Source: Archangium violaceum
GTDB lineage: Bacteria; Myxococcota; Myxococcia; Myxococcales; Myxococcaceae
Direction: 5' to 3'
Assembly: GCF_016887565.1 (NCBI RefSeq)
Contig: NZ_CP069396.1
Span: 3,375,001-3,439,000, forward strand
Length of the DNA stretch: 64,000 nt
In this document: positions 1 to 7,427 of the stretch, piece after piece
Layout of the letters: each line of letters opens with the position of its first letter
Numbering within the stretch: position 1 is the first letter of the stretch
The notes under the pieces: generated by a model
What the model was told of the DNA's origin: nothing
Seen by the model: only the letters and a program-made list of their open reading frames with translations
The model's database searches: none
Position numbers and translations under genes: made by a program

Positions 1-299
1 CCGGTGGAACCCATGGGAGTGATGGTGGTGTCCGTCGAGAGGTACACCTCCACGCCGGTGCTGCCCCCTTGCGTACCCTGGTTGCACACCGTCACCGAGG
101 CAGTGAGCTGCTGCCCGGGCATGGCGCTGGCGGGCCCCGTCACCGAGGACACCACGAAGTCCGGACCGGATACGACAGCCTGGCTCGTGGTACCGCGCTC
201 AACTGCCGTGCTGCTGTCCGCCGAGCCCTCGCACCCCGCCGCCGCCAGCAACGCCACCGCTCCCAGAAGGCTTCCGACCCTGCTGGTCCTTCGATTCAT
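1..299 (-). CDS. CARDB-domain lipoprotein, N-terminal part
   Basis: The reading frame starts at the ATG at 299 and runs off the window edge, so only about 99 residues are visible. They begin with a basic, hydrophobic signal ending in a lipobox (LLAAAGC, Cys at about residue 23), so the product should be a lipoprotein exported by Sec. After a Ser/Thr-rich spacer the stretch GPDFVVSSVTGPASAMPG followed by a Val-rich beta segment is typical of a CARDB (cell-adhesion-like, bacterial) repeat. Such domains in myxobacterial secreted proteins usually sit in proteases or surface proteins, but the catalytic or C-terminal part is outside the window. A GGGGTGG ribosome site lies just upstream of the start. 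Function beyond 'surface lipoprotein with CARDB' cannot be claimed. Confidence 0.75.
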   Translation of the reverse strand, partial: MNRRTSRVGSLLGAVALLAAAGCEGSADSSTAVERGTTSQAVVSGPDFVVSSVTGPASAMPGQQLTASVTVCNQGTQGGSTGVEVYLSTDTTITPMGST

Positions 300-425
300 G
301 CGCCACCCCAGGTGAAATCAGTCAGTCCGGCCTACCGCGCAATTCACGCGAAGGGCGAAATAACAACTCGGGCGATGAAGGGACAAGCAAAATTGCCGCA
401 ACTTTCCTCTCTCAGAGTATGAAAA

Positions 426-468
426 AGCCACCTCTGCCTACTTGGAACGAGGGAGAGGTGGCTCTTCG
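426..468 (-). terminator. Rho-independent terminator on the minus strand
   Basis: Arms AGCCACCTCT (426-435) and AGAGGTGGCT (454-463) form a perfect 10-bp stem. On the minus strand the stem is followed by a T-run (the A-run at 422-426 on the plus strand). It would end transcripts coming from the IS91-like remnant. Confidence 0.7.
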
Positions 469-499
469 CAGCAGGGAGCGGCGTATAGGCAGGATAAAG

Positions 500-1200
500 G
501 CCGTGTTGAGGGGAGGGCTGGTGCAGAGGGGCCGCTGAGGGCCGCTGACGGGTGCCCCCCGGGCTATGCGGCAGGCCGGTGCGGAGAGAGTGCAGCCTCC
601 TGGAGGCACACGCCGGCCCAAGGGGCCCCGCCTCCTGGAAGGACGCAGCAGGGGCGTGGGCTTGTGGGGCAGCGCGACTGCTTGGGGCTCAACACCACGC
701 CAGCTGCGCTGGCCCCTGCGCCGGGGCCAGCTGAGCAGGCCACGAGGGCAGCCCCAAGTGCTCCAGAATGGCGCGCACCCCACCAGGAGCCGTCAGGTAC
801 GCCAGCACCCGCCGCCTGCCCCCACACCTCTGGCAAGTGAAGACGTCCACCAGCAGTGTGGCCAGGTTGTCCCTCACCGCCTCGTACAGCACCGTCCCCT
901 CCGGCTGCCTCCGCCGGTACGCCCACCCGCGCTCCTCCACCTGCCCCTCCCCAGCTACACCTCGCCAGGGCACACGCTACCGTCCGCTTCCCACGGGCCT
1001 GTGTGGAGCCCCTGCCTGCTTGTGGGGTTCGGGGCCTACGAGAGCAGAAGGCGCAGGAGGGTCGCGGCCCGCGCTGGGTTGCCTCCTTCCAGGGCCGCCA
1101 GGGCCGCCGCGACGTGCCTTGCTACATTGCTACAGCAGACCCGCGCTGAAGCGCTCTCAACACAGCCCGGCATGGGGTAGGGGACGGCGTAAGCGGCTGG
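500..1200 (-). mobile_element. IS91-like element remnant, internally deleted (copy A)
   Basis: One end (about 505-600) carries the GAGGGCTGG...GAGGGGCC sequence seen at four other places in the window. The other end (about 1150-1210) matches the segment at about 56630-56690: both contain a CTGTGTTGAG-type stretch next to GGAACTCCTACG. Between the ends lie a collapsed transposase (689-973) and an Ala-rich coding-like stretch around 1036-1140 on the minus strand ([18 protein letters not shown]) that I cannot name. The element is far shorter than an active IS91 member, so it is a non-autonomous remnant. Boundaries are approximate. Confidence 0.5.
689..973 (-). pseudogene. IS91-family transposase with internal deletion
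   Basis: This 94-residue frame joins the two ends of an IS91/Y2-type transposase. The first part ([20 protein letters not shown]) looks like the conserved N-terminus. The second part has the zinc-ribbon-like [14 protein letters not shown] and the ILEHLGLP...APAQGP tail that normally ends these proteins. The catalytic middle, including the HUH motif and two tyrosines, is missing, so the product cannot transpose. Family assignment rests on the characteristic N- and C-terminal phrases. The deletion seems to be in frame. Confidence 0.6.
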
Positions 1201-1231
1201 AACTCCTACGAAAACCGCTCTCGACCGTTCT

Positions 1232-1286
1232 GGAGCGCTCTGGCCGGAAGCCTCGGGACGCGGGTTCGATTCCCGCCGCCTCCACT
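1232..1286 (+). other. tRNA/tmRNA 3'-end-like segment (possible attachment site)
   Basis: GCGGG-TTCGATT-CCCGC forms a T-arm and is followed by a CGCCTCCA acceptor strand. The GGACGCGGGTTC wording is that of tmRNA (ssrA) 3' ends more than of a standard tRNA. No matching 5' acceptor strand (GGAGGCG) is seen within 350 bases upstream, so only the 3' part is present, as left by integrases that target such genes. A terminator follows directly. Related segments occur at 32281, 51349 and 55768. Confidence 0.55.
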
Positions 1287-1298
1287 GGAAGTAAAGAG

Positions 1299-1335
1299 CC
1301 CCGGGCGCCATCAGGCGACCCGGGGTTTTCTTTTT
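1299..1335 (+). terminator. Rho-independent terminator after the tRNA/tmRNA-like end
   Basis: CCCCGGG (1299-1305) pairs with CCCGGGG (1319-1325) and is followed by TTTTCTTTTT. Its position just behind the RNA-like 3' end suggests it came with that RNA gene. Confidence 0.75.
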
Positions 1336-1472
1336 CCGCTGAAGCCGCCAGCCGCAGCCGGACGAGCTGGTAAGCGCTCGTGGCGCTGGACCTGAAGCTT
1401 CGCCACCTCGGCGCAGAGGGCCTCCCACGGGACGAGGGTGTAGAGGTCGATGGTGTTGCCGCTCTTGCTCCT
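1311..1472 (-). pseudogene. C-terminal gene fragment, unknown
   Basis: After a stop at 1473-1475 the minus strand encodes SGNTIDLYTLVPWEALCAEV followed by AKLQVQRHER and a basic tail. The composition is protein-like, unlike the other two frames. There is no start codon in good context. The position beside an RNA-gene 3' end would suit the tail of an integrase gene, but no recombinase motif is visible and that idea is only a guess. Confidence 0.35.
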
Positions 1473-1551
1473 TCACCCGCCGCTTGTAGGAGTGGTGATC
1501 CGTCCGCTGAGATCACAGGCGCACAAAGTGCGCGGGTCTCAGTCTACGGAC

Positions 1552-1670
1552 TCACTTCGAGTTTGAATCTTTGACCCCGACCCATTCGAGAGCTTCCTCG
1601 TTTTCGCCGAAAGTGCGCATCTCAATGGCCTTGCCGTTTCGGAACGTGAAGACATCCATGATAGGCGATG
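1552..1670 (-). pseudogene. SnoaL/NTF2-like protein, C-terminal fragment
   Basis: The frame ends with DVFTFRNGKAIEMRTFGE and then NEEALEWVGV. This is the usual last strand-turn-strand of SnoaL-like/NTF2-fold proteins (V-F-x-F-R-D-G-K-I...F-x-D...A-L-x-A-x-G). Upstream residues in the same frame are arginine- and serine-rich with no domain character, so only about 35-40 residues of the original gene survive. No function should be assigned to such a fragment. Confidence 0.5.
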
Positions 1671-1780
1671 GAAAAATGGCAGCGTGAGGCACCGCGAGCC
1701 TGGAGAACGCCAAAAGCGTTCGGAGGGACGCGGGCGGGAGTTTTTCGTAGCGACTTGCGCGGAGAAAAACGGACCGCATA

Positions 1781-1897
1781 AGGCTCGACGGCTCCCTGGC
1801 GTACGCGCAGCAGAAGGGCGACACGCTGAAGGCGGTGGTGGAGAGACTGGGAGTGTCGGAGCCGACGTTGCAGGCGTGGTCGAGCGCGGAGGGGTGA
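1781..1897 (+). pseudogene. Short HTH-like fragment, possibly transposase OrfA
   Basis: The plus strand encodes LAYAQQKGDTLKAVVERLGV and SEPTLQAWS before a stop. This has the spacing of a helix-turn-helix (VVERLGVSEPTLQAW), as in IS3-type OrfA proteins or small regulators. It has no start, no ribosome site and no partner gene. It is best read as a fragment. Confidence 0.35.
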
Positions 1898-1934
1898 TTG
1901 CGGAGGAGCCCGAGGGCGCCCTCCTCGAGCCATC

Positions 1935-3017
1935 CTATGGCGTTGCCATCAACGTCGGAATCGATGCGAAGCTCCGCGGATCATGCGCGACGACGATGGT
2001 CATCTCCGGATGTCGCGCCGATATCGCGGCCATATGCGCGAGGTTCTCACGAACGAGCTGAGGCTCGACGTCCGCGAGGCGCTGCGTGAGAGGTCGCTCC
2101 TCCTGCTCGGTGACGCCCTCCAGCTGCCAGGCGAGGTCTCCGATGAAGGCATAACGCTTGTTGTCCGGAAGCGTCACGAAGACAATCACAGAGCCTGGCG
2201 TATGGCCGGGCGCCGGGACGATCACCACCGCGCCATCTCCGTAGACATCATGGCTCTCCGCGAAGCCGAGATAGGGATGCGCTTCAAACCGATACTCTTC
2301 GATTTGAAGCGATTTGATAGTTCTTGCCGGGGCCGTCGTGAAGTTTTCACTTTGGGCGAAGCTTCGTTCCGCGGGAGGTATCCAGACAGGTACCTCGGGA
2401 AAATCCGCGGCGCCGCTGATGTGATCCCAGTGGGAGTGGGTCAAAAGGATCGCACGCAGCCGGGTCAGGTCATACCCGCTCGATTGGAGCTGCTCCCTCG
2501 CGGTCTTGTCCAGCGTATACCGGGTCAGGAGTTGAAAGACGAGCGGCAGCGTCGCGAGGTGCTGTGCGATGTCCCGGCCGAACCCTGTGTCGATCAAGAG
2601 ATCGCCCTTGGGGTGCTTGATCAGGATCGCGGTCATGGAAAACCCTCGCGGCTCGAAGAGAGAGCCACCGCGATACCCAAAGGACGCGCTGCGATAGGTG
2701 GCGCCGGTCGGAAGCTGGGCGATCGACATCTCGGAAGGCGCGGAAGCCGGCGGGAGAGCGCCGATATCGAAGTTCTTTGATACAGAGAATGGCGACGCAC
2801 GATAGGTAGACAAGAGCCCCAGCGGCAGCAGATAAAGCGTGAGCGAGAGCGCACGCAGGGGGCGAGAGAACGAGCGCAGAAAAGAAGAGCCAGCGGCGCA
2901 GGCAATGCCAATCAGGGCGCCAGGCAATACCAGCCATGAGGTCGGTCCGTGAGCGCTCAAGAACAGGATCCACACCGCGAGCAGGACCGGCGCGACGCAC
3001 GCAAGGAGCAATTTCAT
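1935..3017 (-). CDS. Membrane-anchored MBL-fold metallo-hydrolase
   Basis: This 360-residue protein starts at ATG 3017 (MKLLLACVAP), which places a hydrophobic segment at the N-terminus. At least two further membrane segments follow within the first 70 residues. The rest is a metallo-beta-lactamase fold. HSHWDH at about residues 194-199 is the HxHxDH metal motif, LLIDTGFG lies before it, and GHTPGS, GDLAW and VAHD supply the later metal ligands. The domain resembles quorum-quenching lactonase-like MBL hydrolases, but substrate cannot be read from sequence. A longer start at 3122 would put a charged stretch before the signal and is less likely. The gene stands alone between gene fragments. Confidence 0.8.
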   Translation of the reverse strand: MKLLLACVAPVLLAVWILFLSAHGPTSWLVLPGALIGIACAAGSSFLRSFSRPLRALSLTLYLLPLGLLSTYRASPFSVSKNFDIGALPPASAPSEMSIAQLPTGATYRSASFGYRGGSLFEPRGFSMTAILIKHPKGDLLIDTGFGRDIAQHLATLPLVFQLLTRYTLDKTAREQLQSSGYDLTRLRAILLTHSHWDHISGAADFPEVPVWIPPAERSFAQSENFTTAPARTIKSLQIEEYRFEAHPYLGFAESHDVYGDGAVVIVPAPGHTPGSVIVFVTLPDNKRYAFIGDLAWQLEGVTEQEERPLTQRLADVEPQLVRENLAHMAAISARHPEMTIVVAHDPRSFASIPTLMATP

Positions 3018-3190
3018 GGGGGACCGCCTGGGAGTTCGGTGCACACGCAGAGGAGATGCGCTGCTCTCGCGAGCGCTCGAGAGGCCGTCCACCTGGAGCG
3101 CGGGTTTGAAGACATCGATCACCTCCAGGGAACAACCTTATTCCTGTAGCCCACGTGGGCATAGGAAAAATGGGAGGAAGCCTGGGGGCG

Positions 3191-3523
3191 TCAGAAGGCG
3201 TAGCGTACCCGGCAGTAGGGCATGCGCCGGGCCAGGAGTTGCTTGAACTCCGAGACGAGCCGGCCCTTCAACCCGGTGCGGTAGCGCACGTTGGTGCCGC
3301 CGCCCTGGGACACCTTGGCCTCCTGGGTCTCCGGTGTCCACAGCAGCTCCTCGGCCCGGGGGTGCCACTCTTGGCAAGCCCCTGGTACCAGGGCTGGTGC
3401 TGCTGGACATTGTGACAGCCGTGACGACACTCGACCTGCAACAACGCAACGTGTTGGAGCACCTCGCCGAACGCCTCCGCGCATCGGCGAGGGCTGCCTC
3501 CTGCCTTCCCTCCTCCCATTCAC
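3191..3523 (-). pseudogene. Frameshifted gene of unknown function
   Basis: Two minus-strand frames read as one protein if a frameshift near 3350-3370 is repaired. The first part contains AFGEVLQHVALLQVECRHGC and HNVQQHQPWYQG, the second EELLWTPETQEAKVSQGGG and ends LLARRMPYCRVRYAF. The join falls at a GGGGTGCCAC-type stretch. I do not recognise the family. The second half keeps coding character (alternating hydrophobic and charged residues), the antisense frames do not. It is most likely a decayed accessory gene. Confidence 0.4.
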
Positions 3524-3566
3524 GACCAGAGCTCAGGCTGCGCTCTCTGCCTGAGCCGGTGAACGG

Positions 3567-5957
3567 TTACTCGATCGCCATCAGCGCGTGCACGCGATGT
3601 TCGGGGCTCTTGAGGCCGGCTGGTCCCGTTACCTCGATCTCCGCCCAGTCCACCGTGCCGGTGAAGCGGTTGTTCCCTTCGAAGTCCTCGCACAAGGGGC
3701 CGCCAGTCTTGTTGCCGACCATCAGGAAGGCGTCCACGTTGAAGACAACCGGATTGGTCTTTGGGATGACGCCCTGGCCGAGTTGGACCTCGCTCGCCCC
3801 GTCTTTTCGGAAGAGTTTCACCGTGCCGCCCTGGCCGGTCTCCTCGCCGCCGTCGTACGTGAACTCCATGCGGACCTGGTACGTGCCCGACGGCAGCAAG
3901 GTCGCGTTATCATCCTGACGGACGTAGAAGATCTCGAGCCCCAGGTAGTTGTAGACGTAAGTGAGAATTCCATTTTTGGCATAGAGGCCAAAGCCGCCAA
4001 AATCGTTGCCACGGGCGAGGATCACGCCTTGCACTGGCCCAGATAGATCGGCCGGCACTGTGATCTGTGCGGTGATATTGAAAGAGCGGTTGAAGTTGTC
4101 GATCACGACCGGGTCGGCAACGAAACTACCGTCGACGTACCTTTGGCGGAGGGCGCCCTCCGCGGGGGGCAGGCGCTCTATCTTTCGGTCGTCGAGGGGG
4201 AAGACGTTGTAACGGGCCGCCTCGATCTGAAAAAGGTTCTTCAGCTCCTCTAGCTTGTCGGGGTATTCTGCGGCGAGGTTTTTTGCCTGGGTCCAGTCCT
4301 GCTTATTCAAGTCCTCCGACTTCTCGGCATACGTGAAGTAGAGCTCCCACTTATCGTCTGCGTAGTCCGGTAGGTTGTAGAAGTCCCAGGGCCTCGAGTG
4401 GAGGGTGACGGCAGTCCAGCCTTCATGGTAGATGCCACGATTGCCAAACATCTCGAAGTACTGGGTCCTGTGGCGCTCAACCGCGTTGGGGTCCTTGAAC
4501 GTGTAGAAGAAGCTCAGACCCTCGATGGGTTTCTGCAGCACTCCGTCGACGCTTAACGGCTCCGGCAGCCCGATCGCTTCGAGGACCGTCGGAAGCACAT
4601 CGGTCACGTAAATGAACTGGTGTCGCAGGTTGGCGGGTCCCGCAATGACCTTTGGCCAATGGACGATCATGCCGTTGCGCGTGCCTCCGAAGTGGCTGGC
4701 GACTTGCTTGGTCCACTGATACGGCGTGCACATGGCCTGGGCCCAGCCGACGGCGTAGTGATTATACGCTTTCTTGGTGCCGAAATCTTCTATGTGATTA
4801 TTGATGATATCTATCTGTTCCTGCGGCGTCATCTCGATGCCGTTGAAGCCGATCATCTCGTTGAAAGTGCCGAGAAACGTGCCTTCGGCGGACGCTCCGT
4901 TGTCGCCGAGGATGTAGATGATGAGCGTGTTCTCGAAGATATCGAGGGTCTTGAGCGTCTGGATCACCCTGCCGATCTGGTAGTCGGTATGTTCGAGGAA
5001 GCCGGCGTAAATTTCCATCTCGCGCTTCAGGGAATCTTGGACCTCGGGCGCCATTGTTTCCCAGGCTGGAACACCATCGTTGGGAGGTGTCAGTTGCGCG
5101 GACCTCGGGATGACTTGTATGTTTCTTTGGCGCTCGAACGTGGCCGCGCGCAGGGCGTCCCAGCCTTCGTTGAATTTCCCTCTGTACTTGTTACTCCACT
5201 CTTCCGGGACCTGGTGGGGGGCATGGGTCGCGCCTGGAGCGAAATACATGAAGAAGGGCTTGTCCGGCGCAAGGGACTTCTGAGTCTCAATCCACTTGAT
5301 GGCCTGATCGGCCAAATCCGTGGTCAGGTGGTAGTTCCCACGTTCTGGCATTTCGATGTAAGTCGTTCCATCGTAGAGCGTAGGGTAGTACTGGTTGGTT
5401 TCGCCACCCACAAAGCCATAGAACTTCTCGAACCCCATGTAGGTGGGCCAGTGGTCGAAGGGCCCCGTGGTGCCAGTTTCCCAGGTGGGCACCTCGTGGC
5501 ACTTACCGAACTGAGCCGTCGAGTAGCCGTTGTACCTGAGTATCTTGGCGATCGAGGCGGCGCTGTTGGGGATCACCGAGGTGGCGCCGGGCGCCGAGGT
5601 CGCCATCTCGGTGATGCAACCCATGCCGACGGAGTGGGGGTTGCGGCCAGTCAGTAAGGCGGCGCGCGTCGGACTGCACAGGGCTGACGTATGGAAACGG
5701 GTGTACTTGATGCCCCCCGCGGCGAGCTCCTTGGCTGTCGGAGTCTCGATGGGCCCCCCGAAGGTTTCAGAGGCGCCGAACCCCACATCGTCGATCAGGA
5801 TGACGATGACGTTGGGGGCGCCCTCGGGCGGGCGGATCGGTAAGAGGGGAGGGAATTCAGGCTGCGGGTCCGCGGCATTGTACTTCGTCGGGCCGACATA
5901 GGGACGGTCGGGGATCGGCAAGATTTCGCGTTTGGGAAGGTCTCGATCCAACGGCAT
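3567..5957 (-). CDS. Arylsulfatase (type I, formylglycine-dependent)
   Basis: The 796-residue product hydrolyses sulfate esters in family members. The sulfatase signature CSPTRAALLTGR starts at Cys94, the residue that is oxidised to formylglycine, and the paired metal aspartates IDDVGFG lie at about residues 55-61. Other expected elements are GKCHE/WHxG-like residues, a long insert and a C-terminal beta-rich domain (about 600-796) typical of the large arylsulfatases of this clade. The ATG at 5957 is preceded by AGGAG at a good distance; the upstream in-frame ATG at 6011 has none. No signal peptide is visible, so the enzyme may be cytoplasmic or use another route. No maturation enzyme gene is nearby. 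Confidence 0.9.
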   Translation of the reverse strand: MPLDRDLPKREILPIPDRPYVGPTKYNAADPQPEFPPLLPIRPPEGAPNVIVILIDDVGFGASETFGGPIETPTAKELAAGGIKYTRFHTSALCSPTRAALLTGRNPHSVGMGCITEMATSAPGATSVIPNSAASIAKILRYNGYSTAQFGKCHEVPTWETGTTGPFDHWPTYMGFEKFYGFVGGETNQYYPTLYDGTTYIEMPERGNYHLTTDLADQAIKWIETQKSLAPDKPFFMYFAPGATHAPHQVPEEWSNKYRGKFNEGWDALRAATFERQRNIQVIPRSAQLTPPNDGVPAWETMAPEVQDSLKREMEIYAGFLEHTDYQIGRVIQTLKTLDIFENTLIIYILGDNGASAEGTFLGTFNEMIGFNGIEMTPQEQIDIINNHIEDFGTKKAYNHYAVGWAQAMCTPYQWTKQVASHFGGTRNGMIVHWPKVIAGPANLRHQFIYVTDVLPTVLEAIGLPEPLSVDGVLQKPIEGLSFFYTFKDPNAVERHRTQYFEMFGNRGIYHEGWTAVTLHSRPWDFYNLPDYADDKWELYFTYAEKSEDLNKQDWTQAKNLAAEYPDKLEELKNLFQIEAARYNVFPLDDRKIERLPPAEGALRQRYVDGSFVADPVVIDNFNRSFNITAQITVPADLSGPVQGVILARGNDFGGFGLYAKNGILTYVYNYLGLEIFYVRQDDNATLLPSGTYQVRMEFTYDGGEETGQGGTVKLFRKDGASEVQLGQGVIPKTNPVVFNVDAFLMVGNKTGGPLCEDFEGNNRFTGTVDWAEIEVTGPAGLKSPEHRVHALMAIE

Positions 5958-6336
5958 TGATGACTCCTGTTCGTGGCGGCACCCAAGTATCGTGGGGCAC
6001 CAGTGGGGCACTCAAGAGAGCTGAATTCCTGTGCAAACGTCAAGAAGATATTTGGGCTCTACACTTGGTTTATAGCGTCTCAGCAAAGGCTCGCATTCAC
6101 GTGCCGGAGTGGGCCTGCCCCTGTTTTGTGGCTCTCCCGCAGTTTGTGTAATCGACGCACTCACGCGGCGAGCAGCACGCTCAAAAAGCTTGAGTTCTGG
6201 AGTGCTGCCTTCTCAGGAGACCGAGCGGCGCCTTCTTCTGCTAGGGTCTGATTTGTTATACCAAGCCCTGGTCTCGAGCAGAGGGCAGAGCGCTCATGCC
6301 TGCGGGTTCGATGCAACCTTCAGAGAGGCTTTGCGC
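5958..6336. other. Intergenic stretch upstream of the sulfatase gene
   Basis: About 380 bases that are lower in GC than the flanks. They should hold the sulfatase promoter on the minus strand. I see no clear coding frame, repeat or hairpin. Confidence 0.5.
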
Positions 6337-6742
6337 TCAGGGCACGTACACTTCCGTCGTGGCAGGTGGGCGGGTGCCATCTTCGCCACCCACGACGAGA
6401 ACCCTGCCTGAGGGAAGCAGCGTCGCGGTGTGGCGGGAGCGGCCTTCGACCATGGAGCCAGCCACAGACCAGCTGTTGGTGTCTGGATCATACAGCTCAG
6501 AGGAAGAGGGATCGGTGAGCGATTGCCCCCTGAGACGAGCACATTACCCGAGGGGAGCCGCGTGATGGTGTGATGGTAGCGGCCCATGGCCATGTCACCG
6601 GCGTAATACCAGGCGTCGGTAGCTGGATCGTACACCTCCGCAGGCGAGAAGGGAGAGCGGTAGGTTTTTCATGCGAAGTGGCCCTGGGTTCATGGTGGGG
6701 AAAGGCCCAGACGGCCAGCAGCCAGAGGAGGTGCCGGGTCAT
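6337..6742 (-). pseudogene. Kelch-repeat secreted protein, frameshifted
   Basis: The coding signal jumps between frames. A signal-like start (MTRHLLWLLAVWAF) is followed in a second frame by a kelch blade (YDPATDAWYYAGDMAMGRYH, then HTITRLPSGNVLVSGG). A third frame gives another blade (LYDPDTNSWSVAGSMVEGRS, then HTATLLPSGRVLVVGGEDG) and the stop. Myxobacterial kelch proteins of this type usually have five or more blades, so this is both frameshifted and shortened. The pattern of one blade per frame points to two or more small indels. Confidence 0.7.
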
Positions 6743-6812
6743 GCCTGCGCAGCCACATCTACCCAGAGTGTCAGGTCATGGATATTGGACCTAGTGCCTA
6801 CACAGCGCGGGC

Positions 6813-7427
6813 TCAGCCCTGGCCCAGCCGGTCCACGAACCGCACCAGCTCCGCCACCGAGTCCACGTCCAGCTTCTGGATGACGCGGGCGCGGTGCACC
6901 TTGATGGTCTTCTCGGTGGTGCCCAGCCGCTGGGCGACCTCCTTGTTGGTCAGCCCCTGGGCCACCAGCGCGCATACCTCGCGCTCGCGGGGAGTGAGGA
7001 CGGCATGACGGGCATGCAGCGCGGCTGTCTCGGCGCGGCCGGCGCGGGCCGCCGCGTCCTTGAGCAAGGCCTCGGAGATGGCTCCCAGCAGTTGTTGCTC
7101 ATCAAAGGGCTTCAGGAGGAAGTCCACGGCGCCGGCCTTCATGGCCCTGACGCTGGCCGGCACATCCCCGTGGCCGGAGATGAAGATGACAGGCAGGTGG
7201 CAGTCCTTGGACTCCATGGCCTGCTGCAGCTCCAGCCCGTTCAGCCCCGGCATCCGCAGGTCCAGCACGGCGCAGCCCGGCGTGTCCCCGGACAGCTGCG
7301 CGAGGAACTCGGAGGGCGAGGCGAAGGGCTTCGTGGCATGGCCGGCGGCCCGCAGCAGCCGACCCAGCCCCCGCAGCACGGACTCATCGTCGTCCACGAG
7401 GAAGATGGTGGCGGGGGCTTGTGTCAT
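6813..7427 (-). CDS. FixJ/NarL-type response regulator
   Basis: The 204-residue protein has a receiver domain (residues 8-120) with acidic pocket DDD at 12-14, phosphoacceptor Asp56 in LDLRMPG, and the conserved Thr/Ser and Lys (FISGHG; LLKPFD). A LuxR-type HTH follows (LTPREREVCALVAQGLTNKE, then VAQRLGTTEKTIKVHRARVI). This order and the receiver sequence match FixJ/TodT-like regulators. Its ATG (7427) overlaps the stop codon of the histidine kinase gene upstream (ATGA), so the two are translationally coupled and form a pair. The downstream neighbour is a dead kelch gene, so targets are unknown. Confidence 0.9.
   Translation of the reverse strand: MTQAPATIFLVDDDESVLRGLGRLLRAAGHATKPFASPSEFLAQLSGDTPGCAVLDLRMPGLNGLELQQAMESKDCHLPVIFISGHGDVPASVRAMKAGAVDFLLKPFDEQQLLGAISEALLKDAAARAGRAETAALHARHAVLTPREREVCALVAQGLTNKEVAQRLGTTEKTIKVHRARVIQKLDVDSVAELVRFVDRLGQG

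Noticed and set aside
1157-1516. Minus-strand protein containing [12 protein letters not shown]
   Set aside because: This phrase is the antisense translation of a tRNA/tmRNA 3' end, a known false-gene signature. The same applies to frames at 32182-32389 and 51236-51496.
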